Shown here one piece after another: positions 56,642-64,000 of a stretch of 64,000 bases of DNA. The notes under the pieces were generated by a model that saw only the letters and a list, made by a program, of their open reading frames with translations, was not told the origin of the DNA and did no database searches. A program made the translations under genes and the position numbers. Positions within the stretch are counted from its first letter, which is position 1. Every line of letters starts with the position of its first letter. Origin of the DNA: Cyanodermella asteris (lineage: Eukaryota > Ascomycota > Lecanoromycetes > Ostropales > Stictidaceae); contig UYJD01000011.1 in NCBI GenBank assembly GCA_900618795.1, positions 828,980 through 892,979 of the forward strand, written 5' to 3'.

Positions 56642-59600
56642 ATGTTCCAAACATTTACCGGAAACTCCAGACGGCCGCGGCAGGTTAACCTCTCCGGGCG
56701 AACAAACAACCCCTTCGCTGCCGTTCAGTCCTCTTCGAGTCCCGGCGGCGGCAGCGGGGCGATAGCACATGCACAACTCGAGCGAAAGGCGAGACAACAA
56801 GAGCGGGATCGGTTACAAGCGTCGAAGAAACTACAGCGGACATGGCGGGGCTACAGGTCCAGAAAAGAGCTTCGGAAACAGTACTTGACGGCCTTGAGCG
56901 ACAGCGAGAGGCGACTGAAGGAGCTGGGACCGCAGCAGCGCAGCTTCGGGGACGTGTGGCAACACCTGAGGCTTTGCGTCAAAGCCGTACGGCCAGACGT
57001 ACGAAATTTTGATGATGCCGAGCAGCTTGTCGCTGCGGGGCTTTGGATATGTGAGAAGCAGGAGGATGTTCTGGTTGCTTGCAGACGGGCAAATGGCTCG
57101 GGGCCAACGATAGCACCTTTGAGATCGCTTCTGCTGTTATCGCTGAGATTCCTGAACTCGGTGCTCTTGCATGCTGCTCCGACAGATCCTCAGAATCGTG
57201 GCCTTGTTGAGCGGGCGATGGTGACGCTGGGTGCGATACTACGGATCATGTCGCTCGTGCCAGTCAAGAACCTACCAAGTCTGCGTTTTAGCCGGAAGGA
57301 TATCCTGGCGGCAGAGTCAGCTGGGCACGATGCTTCGGTGATCGAGCAATACTATCGAATACTCGCACGTGCGAGCCAGCTGGAGTACCTCTCAGATCCA
57401 GGAGAGTTTGATTCGGCGGCGGGACAATCTGTTGCTGACACCGCTGGATATCACATTATTGCTGAACGTTTCACGAATAACAGAGATCCGAAAGTACGAT
57501 ATAGCCAAGGTCTCCTGGCAGCCCCAGGCGGCCTACTCGAGAAAACGGATGAAGCGTATGTACCGCTTGTTAAGGGGCTGCTCACGCAGCCCGAGCTCCC
57601 AGCAGAGCTCCTTTCCGGTCTTCGGGGAATGCTAGACTTGGACGTCTTCTTGAAGGTCGCTCGTCAGGTATTGGAAGAGAAGGGAAGCAGACTCAAAAAT
57701 GACTCGGCCGAGCACCAGACCCTGCTTGCAAACACAATATATCTCTGTAACTCGGAAGCGACTCGAGTAACGCCCGACTCACAGGCCGGTGCTGCACCGA
57801 CAGTAGATTCCATTAGCATAAACCTGAGCTTTCTGGCAATCTTGACGCGGGCGCTCCAAGACTACGATTCGGTGGATGATCTTGACCAGTTTACTCAGGA
57901 GCAGCTCCGACGTCTGGTGCGGCCCGAGACTATATCTGCTCTGTTCAATCGCACGGACTGGGTCTCCACCGACAAATCTAACGAAGAGGACGCACAGGTC
58001 CTTGCTGATTACATTTTGACTATCATTCGTCTACTTCCCTCCCAGGCAGATGAAGTCCGAATGTGGATATACCTGAGTAATAACAAGGAGAGTCGAGGCG
58101 ATGGTAGATCAGGGCAATCGGCTATCTGCCTCTTCTGGATAACCATCTCGAGAAGCTGGGCATTCAAGAGCTGCTGCGCTGGACCTCGGGAAGCAGCAGA
58201 TGTCTTGTCCGAGAATCTCCGCCAACTTGGATCTGGACGGGAAGCACAGAAGACATCGAATTGGAACATTATCTTGCTATTCCTAGAACTGTACTCATTC
58301 GCTTTGAGGATACAGGACGACGAACAACTAGTCGCTGGGTTAAATGCTGGAATCAACGGATCACAAGCTGGAAGCAGTACACTAAGTCTCGAGGAAGTCA
58401 AGCAGCTGGTAACTTTCCTCAAGAATGTCTCATATGCTATCTACACGGAACGCAGCGTCAGTCTCGACGATATGTCCAGTAGCTCGCAGCGACTGGATGG
58501 TACCAATGGACACCAAGCGCCAGGCCAGATGCCGGATGCATCCCGTCGTGTCAGCATGCATCAACTCAAAGGTACGGTCACAGCCCTACTGCGTATGATC
58601 TACGAACGCGACTCTAGGCGAAGATTCCTGCCTTCCCGTCATTTCATCATGGAACAGTTCGAATCTGCTACCTTCATCACCGATGTGCTCCGGGAACAAG
58701 AGCTCAGAGCGCTTCTGGAGGACGAAGCAGAGGACAGCGACGAAGACACAGAAATGTCAGACTGGAACCTGCCTTCGTCGACTGATCGTGAAGTCATGAT
58801 CTCTCGCCACACGCAGCAGGTCCAGCGACACCATCGAATGGCAGAGATGCATAAACGGCAGGCCAGGAGGCAAGCTTTGCAAAGAGCTGCGCCGCGAGTC
58901 GAGGTTCTTGAGAACATTCCGTTTCTGGTGCCGTTCGAAACTCGTATCCAGCTTTTCAGACAGCAGGTCGAAATTGACATGTACCATCGTCGCGGTGGCG
59001 ATATTGACCCGGATCATTGGAGAATGGGATTGGCTGCACGAAACCCTATGGAGGCGCAACGTGAGCTTGGTGCACATTCCGCTGAGCTGAGAAGAGATCA
59101 TGTGTTTGAAGATGCCTTCAAGGCTTTCTACACACTCGGAGAGGGCCTGAAAGAACCCATAAAGATCTCTTTCATCGGCGAGGAAGGCATCGACGGTGGA
59201 GGTGTCACCAAAGAGTTCCTCACCTCGATCATCGATGAGGTATTTTCAATCGAGTCGCCCCACCATCTTTTTGCAGAGAATGATCAACACGAACTATATC
59301 CGTATCCGTCTGCACTGGATGAGATCAATGTATATTATAAGAACGCCAGAGCATCAGGACACCGTGTTCAGGACGAGAGCATCCGACAGGCGAAGAGAGA
59401 GAAGCTTCAATTCTACGAATTTGTCGGCAGAGTTGTCGGCAAATGTCTGTATGAAGGGATCTTGGTACACATACCACTGGCTCGTTTCTTCATTGCGAAA
59501 TGGGCGCTTACAGGAGGTGACGGAGCCTCTCGCAACGAGTCAACGTTCAGGCCGAGCATCAACGACCTTTGGGACTACGACCAGGCCATATATCGCAGCA

Positions 59601-60262
59601 TGCTCCAGATAAAGAACTACCCCGGGGACGTGCAAGAGATGGGATTCGATTTCACAGTTACAGACGATGTCGGTGGCGGCGAGAGACTTGAACGAGAGCT
59701 CAAACCGGACGGGTCGAACATTCCCGTCAACAATGCCAACCGCCTCATCTACATCGCCCAGATCACCAAGCATTACCTTGTGGACCGCCAAGGTCCACAA
59801 ACACGGGCCTTCCTGGATGGTCTGAGCTCCATTATCAGACCGACTTGGCTACGCATGTTCAACGAGGCCGAGATCCGCACGCTCCTAGGCGGCGAAGCGA
59901 AGCCAATCGACGTCGAAGATCTGAGGCGCAACACGGTGTACGGCGGAGTCTACGTGATCGGCAACGACGGCAAAGAGCACCCGACGATCAAAATGTTCTG
60001 GGAGCTAATGCACGAGATGCAAGATTCCGACAGGAGGAAGCTGCTGCAGTATGCGACCTCGACGCCCAACGCTCCTTTGATGGGCTTCTCGCATCTCATA
60101 CCGCGATTTTCGATCCGGGACAGCATGAACGATCAGGGCCGACTGCCCACCAGCAGTACGTGTGCGAATTTGTTGAAGCTGCCGATTTACAAGACGAAGC
60201 AGGTGTTGCGGGATAAGCTGATGACGGCGATTCATTCGGGAGCCGGGTTCGACCTGAGCTGA
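56642..60262 (+). CDS. HECT E3 ubiquitin ligase (Hul5/UBE3C type)
   Basis: This intronless gene of 1206 residues starts at the first in-frame ATG, giving MFQTFTGNSRRPRQVNLSGR, the usual start of the family. An IQ-like motif lies at about residues 59-78 (LQASKKLQRTWRGYRSRKEL). The long helical middle region has FLPSRHFIMEQ near 665. The HECT domain fills the last 350 residues: IKISFIGEEGIDGGGVTKEF, FYEFVGRVVGKCLYEGIL, and the catalytic loop TSSTCANLLKLP with C1174 as thioester cysteine. The tail after it is complete. Hul5 extends ubiquitin chains on proteasome-bound and misfolded proteins. Residues near 545-575 are less like the family than the rest but stay in frame. A degenerate copy of the last 50 codons follows the stop. 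Confidence 0.95.
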   Translation: MFQTFTGNSRRPRQVNLSGRTNNPFAAVQSSSSPGGGSGAIAHAQLERKARQQERDRLQASKKLQRTWRGYRSRKELRKQYLTALSDSERRLKELGPQQRSFGDVWQHLRLCVKAVRPDVRNFDDAEQLVAAGLWICEKQEDVLVACRRANGSGPTIAPLRSLLLLSLRFLNSVLLHAAPTDPQNRGLVERAMVTLGAILRIMSLVPVKNLPSLRFSRKDILAAESAGHDASVIEQYYRILARASQLEYLSDPGEFDSAAGQSVADTAGYHIIAERFTNNRDPKVRYSQGLLAAPGGLLEKTDEAYVPLVKGLLTQPELPAELLSGLRGMLDLDVFLKVARQVLEEKGSRLKNDSAEHQTLLANTIYLCNSEATRVTPDSQAGAAPTVDSISINLSFLAILTRALQDYDSVDDLDQFTQEQLRRLVRPETISALFNRTDWVSTDKSNEEDAQVLADYILTIIRLLPSQADEVRMWIYLSNNKESRGDGRSGQSAICLFWITISRSWAFKSCCAGPREAADVLSENLRQLGSGREAQKTSNWNIILLFLELYSFALRIQDDEQLVAGLNAGINGSQAGSSTLSLEEVKQLVTFLKNVSYAIYTERSVSLDDMSSSSQRLDGTNGHQAPGQMPDASRRVSMHQLKGTVTALLRMIYERDSRRRFLPSRHFIMEQFESATFITDVLREQELRALLEDEAEDSDEDTEMSDWNLPSSTDREVMISRHTQQVQRHHRMAEMHKRQARRQALQRAAPRVEVLENIPFLVPFETRIQLFRQQVEIDMYHRRGGDIDPDHWRMGLAARNPMEAQRELGAHSAELRRDHVFEDAFKAFYTLGEGLKEPIKISFIGEEGIDGGGVTKEFLTSIIDEVFSIESPHHLFAENDQHELYPYPSALDEINVYYKNARASGHRVQDESIRQAKREKLQFYEFVGRVVGKCLYEGILVHIPLARFFIAKWALTGGDGASRNESTFRPSINDLWDYDQAIYRSMLQIKNYPGDVQEMGFDFTVTDDVGGGERLERELKPDGSNIPVNNANRLIYIAQITKHYLVDRQGPQTRAFLDGLSSIIRPTWLRMFNEAEIRTLLGGEAKPIDVEDLRRNTVYGGVYVIGNDGKEHPTIKMFWELMHEMQDSDRRKLLQYATSTPNAPLMGFSHLIPRFSIRDSMNDQGRLPTSSTCANLLKLPIYKTKQVLRDKLMTAIHSGAGFDLS

Positions 60263-60270
60263 GGAAAGAG
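60110..60270 (+). repeat. Tandem duplication, unit 1 (HUL5 3' end)
   Basis: This is the intact unit of a two-copy direct repeat with about 170-bp spacing. It covers the last 50 codons of HUL5, including the catalytic TGT codon, and the stop. Confidence 0.9.
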
Positions 60271-60280
60271 GGGTTTATAT

Positions 60281-60441
60281 TCGATCCGAGACAGCATGAA
60301 CGACCAGGGCCGGTACCGACCAGCAGTACGTATGCGCATTTGCTGAAGCTGCCTATTTACAATACGAAGCAGGTATTGTAGGAGAAGCTGATGACGGCGA
60401 TTCACTTGGGAGTTGGGCTCGACCTGAGCTGGAGGAAAGAT
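60281..60441 (+). repeat. Tandem duplication, unit 2 (degenerate copy of the HUL5 3' end)
   Basis: This copy aligns with unit 1 from CGATCC to GACCTGAGCT with one small gap and about 85 percent identity by eye. It starts about 18 bp after the HUL5 stop. The catalytic Cys codon TGT reads TAT, the next Asn codon reads CAT, and an in-frame TAG appears within GTATTGTAGGAG. It therefore cannot encode an alternative active tail. Most differences are transitions. Confidence 0.88.
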
Positions 60442-61242
60442 TTTTTTTTCTTTCCGTTACTGGGTTCCGGGCATAGCGACAGGAGTTGGAAGTTGTTTCA
60501 GATTATTGGCCATTGCAGTCATTTGTGCAGTCAGGACCGAGTCCAGCGCTCAGTCAAGTACTTAGTCAAGTACCTAATTGAGTACCCACTTGTACGTTCA
60601 CCTACGTGTTTCCTTAAAACTGATGAGCAGGTCCGAAGGCTCATGACAAACGTGGCTGGGCATGCTGTCACAGATTTCACGCAGATTTCCTTGGTAAATC
60701 ACGCCTTTTCATTGGATCCTTTTTAACATCATGTGGCCTGAGTCTTCGTGACACTCTTCACTCGCCCTGATTATCAGTTATCTACAGTTAGGGTGATGTG
60801 TCACCCGCGAGCTTGCCTCACTGAGTGGAGCGCTTGCTGACTATGAACTTTTATTTATGAGATAAGCTACCTTCATCGAAAGGGCTGCGTCTGGACTGCT
60901 TCACCCGTGGTTCGTCGTGGCTCGAGCATGTTCTGCTCATTCACTTCTTCCAGGGTGAAGCATCAACTCATTGTTGTATTCTGCGCTGCTCTCCACCATG
61001 AGTGAATGAGTACACACCCGCTTGGATCACGTTCTTCTTAACGTACCTTCACTCAATGACTGTTCTTCACAGGCAAGCCTAGATCCTGCCACGACCTACT
61101 ATATTTATTGCTTCCTGCACAGGCTCTGTTTCTAAGCCGCACATTTGTAGCTTGTCGAATCTCCACAACGATCACCTGCTGTTTTTTTCAATCTTCTAAA
61201 GAACTTTTGCTGTTCTCACAAGCAAGTCGTTTCTCACACAAG
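60442..61242. other. Intergenic region
   Basis: This stretch starts with a run of about nine T and contains CAAGTAC-type near repeats at 60553-60600. It includes the promoter of the coiled-coil kinase gene. No gene is supported. Confidence 0.5.
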
Positions 61243-63729
61243 ATGATCGCTCTTAGGAGAATGGGGGCGTTTGCTCCAACGCTGCGAAATGTCGCTGCTG
61301 GCACAGCACAAGCATTCTCACATCTCCGACCACAAAGAAACCAGACACCACACTTTCGTGTCAGTGATGGCAAAGTCGTCAAGCCAGGTGGCACGCCGCA
61401 GTCCAGCCACGAGTCGCTACTCAACTCGGTCAGTCTGAACGCCCAAGCCGCAAGATTGACAGCGCATTTAGCATCGGAGAAGGGGAAGCTAGAAGCCGAG
61501 ATCACCTCCGAGGTTGCCCGGCGCGTCAGAGCAGCCGAAGAAGCATTGCGGCCAGCTCAGAAGAAGAAGGTCCTGACGCGCCGTGAGAAGCTGACGGCAT
61601 TGGAAGAGAAGACCAAAGCCGAGCGATCGGAACTGTGGCAGAAGTACCGAGAGAGCCTGGAGGAGACCGAGAAGCTTCAAGCTCAGGCGAAAACACTTCA
61701 AGTTGCCGCAACACAGGAAAGAAAAGAGCTAGCGTCACAGAAGCAGCGACAGGAGGAGCTGAAGAAGGACTTGGAACGCAGGTGGGCTGCATACGAGGAG
61801 AAGAAACACGCCCGCACCTCTCGCTTCCTCAAAAAGCGAAAGCAAGGAGCAGCTCGACTGGCGGGGAAGGAAAGGGAGGTCAAGGCTTTGAAGACAACGC
61901 TTGGGGAAGTATTCTGGAGCGTTAGCCAATTGGAGAAGAAGCGGAAGAGTCTGGAAGAGGAGGGCGAGATACAAGAGCGGGCGTCCAAGAAGCTAAAAGT
62001 GACTGTAGCAGAGCTGCAGGGGAGCAAAGACCTGGTGGAAAAGGAAAAGCAGAGTCTGGAAGACGACCTCAATGAGCAGAAGCGGGAAGCTCAGAACCTC
62101 AAGAGCACCGTGGAAGAATTGCGGGAGAGCGGAGACCTGCTGAGGAAGGAGAAGAAGATCCTCGAAGAAGAGGCCGACCTGCAAAGGAGAGAGGTCCAGG
62201 AGCTCAAGGAGAGAGTGCAAGAGATGCACAAGCGCCAAAGCCTATGGGAGGAGGAAAGGAACAGCCTCAAAGAAGAAGGCCACCTACAGAAGCTGGAGGT
62301 TCAGAACATTAAGGAGAGCCGAGACCTCCTAGAGAAGGAGAACGACAGCCTCCAGAAAGACAACAGCCAGCAGAAGCGTGAGATCACGAAGCTCCAGAAC
62401 ACCGTGAAACAACTGCAAGAGAGCGAAGAAATGTTTCACAGGGAATGTCAGAAGCATGCAGTGGATGTACTGGAGCAGCTTGAACTCAACAGCAAGCTCA
62501 ACGTGGACATTGACAACATGAGAACGACGAATTGCGCCGAGCAGGCACAGCTGAAAGCTTCTCTCGACAAGGCTCGAACCAAGAACAATGAACTCCAATC
62601 TGCTCTCAAAGAGGCGTACAAGAGAGCGAGTGAAGAGCGCGCTGCGAAGAACCGGGCTTCAGTGTTCGCGGCGAGTCCCGAAATCGCTGCAGGCATTGCG
62701 CTTGCCGGCAACCAACAACTTGGATCCGGCTCCTCGTGTATCGTGATGGCTTGTCTCGGACGGCAAGAGAATGGCAGCAAAGTTGTTCAGGCCCGATAAC
62801 TACCGGGCAGAGAAACACCTTGAAGAAGGTGCAAAGCAGTTCGACGCAGAATACACGCTCATGAAGGATCTCCAACATGTAAGTTGACCCCATAAGTGTT
62901 TCTTAACGAGAGACAGACAGCTAACTTTAGAACCCAGGAGAACATCGTGAAATTCTTGAATTTGGCGAAGCCGGAAGTCAAGTGGTCAAATGGGGAACAT
63001 GACAAGTACAATCGAACCATCCTCATGGAAGCCATGGAGAAGGATGCCTGGAGTTTGCTGCACACCTGCACTCACGAGATGCCTTTCGCCATGTTGAGGG
63101 ACATCAGTAAAGCCCTGGAGCACACCCATTCAAAAGGACTCTGCCACCTGGATGTCAAGCCCGATAACGTCGGTTGGGAATCTGTCGAAGGTGACGCTCT
63201 TGGTCGCTTCAAGCTTCTCGACTTTGGGCACGCACAGCGAATTGGCGAGGAAACCGGACTTGGCGGCACGCTATTCTTTCGTGCGCTAGAGCTCGATGAC
63301 GAAGGGTTTGTCAGGGCAGAAAGCGATATTTGGTCTTTATTCATCACTGCTTTGGCTCTAAACCCGGACACCAGGTCATTCCACGCGATCAGAAATCTCT
63401 GCACCGCTCAGTTGAGTGACGAGGACGCCTTTGCACAGGATATTCGAGGGATGGCAATGACGAAAGACTTTTTGGACTGGTCGGACATGGGAGAGCTCGA
63501 TTGGAAGTGTCGGGCGTCTGCAGCGGTCATCTCAGAGCGATGCGAGATGATTCACGCTCTAGGGCCCGAATACAGATACATGACGCCCAAAAACCGACGT
63601 CAAAGGAACAGGGCACTTGCGGCAAGCATTAATCGTCAACAGGATCCGGCAGAGGCATGGAAGCAGCTGGGTGAGAAGCATTGGCCCCTGTTTCTGCAGT
63701 GCAAAAGGATGGGCTTAACTCCCCTTTAG
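61243..63729 (+). CDS. Coiled-coil protein with C-terminal Ser/Thr kinase domain (frame-split)
   Basis: From ATG 61243 a 518-residue frame runs to 62799. The N-terminus is basic without acidic residues to about residue 40 (MIALRRMGAFAPTLRNVAAG) and resembles a mitochondrial presequence. Residues about 75-480 are an almost continuous Glu/Lys/Leu-rich coiled coil with repeats near LESLRESxDLLxKEK. It ends in a Gly-loop-like QLGSGSSCIVMA. The kinase continues in another frame: MAAKLFRP (beta-3 Lys) from ATG 62771 to 62878, then a 59-nt intron (GTAAGT..CAG), then 62938-63729. The join gives LQHENIVKFL. Catalytic residues are CHLDVKPDN (His-Leu-Asp in place of HRD) and LLDFGHA. One extra base near 62746 explains the split. 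Read as one gene it would be about 800 residues; read apart, the downstream kinase lacks its glycine loop. The substrate is unknown. Confidence 0.7.
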
Positions 63730-64000
63730 CTGGGCCACCGCAACGTTCCACCGAGTCTTGGAGACGGACGGCTTTCGGAGCGAGCGGTGGTGAGTCTTAG
63801 GCGACGGCGCTGATGATCTGTGCTGGGTGTCTCCGTTTGTCTGGAGGATGCGCGGGGGTTAGGTATTTCTGGATGTCCTTTTTCGGATCGAGTCGGCCGG
63901 TAAGCAGTGTCAAGGAGTAAAATGCTCGTACTGTGATCCCTGATGGCTTCAATCAACAACCGAAATAGTACTGAACGACATGCCTGCTTCAGAATTCATC
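63730..64000. other. Right-edge flank
   Basis: These 271 bp downstream of the kinase stop hold no gene I can see. Confidence 0.5.

Overview
This window is chromosomal DNA of a filamentous ascomycete (Pezizomycotina). A placement in Dothideomycetes is my inference from gene content and style; nothing in the window proves it. The evidence is short GT..AG introns, mostly 45 to 105 nt with CTAAC or CTGAC branch sites, plus fungal-specific genes: KRE6/SKN1 glucan synthesis, the CYC8 co-repressor, mitochondrial-type PDK and ILV3. GC content is moderate. I recognise no transposon, no AT-rich RIP block, no tRNA or rRNA and no virus-like element. One 25-base run of N lies at 52214-52238.

Layout. 0-5 kb: a small single-TM protein, a small disordered Gly/Tyr-tailed protein, and RFC5 (clamp loader). 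5-6.2 kb: remains of a divergent sugar-transporter / GH3 beta-glucosidase pair. 6.8-10.5 kb: a ferroportin-like transporter, then MRPL16 and COX11 sharing a 280-bp divergent promoter. 10.5-13.7 kb: no confident gene. 13.7-20.7 kb: a disordered protein, RRP12 and a TMEM115-like Golgi protein. 22.3-27.6 kb: a LisH-WD40 protein (SIF2/TBL1 type) and a PDK-family kinase. 27.6-33.8 kb: gene-poor apart from a probable multi-exon membrane protein of unknown function. 33.8-40.5 kb: KRE6, a small unknown protein and ILV3. 40.5-47.8 kb: a 7.3-kb stretch with no gene I can support. 47.8-64 kb: CYC8, GUT1, RVB1, HUL5 and a coiled-coil/kinase gene interrupted by a reading-frame shift.

The genes are mostly unrelated housekeeping functions: DNA replication, ribosome biogenesis, mitochondrial respiration and translation, chromatin and transcription, cell wall, amino-acid and glycerol metabolism, and protein quality control. 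There is no biosynthetic or defence cluster. The only operon-like logic is the MRPL16-COX11 divergent pair. The most distinctive points are the collapsed sugar-use gene pair, a degenerate tandem copy of the HUL5 catalytic tail that has lost the catalytic cysteine codon, and the frame-split coiled-coil kinase.
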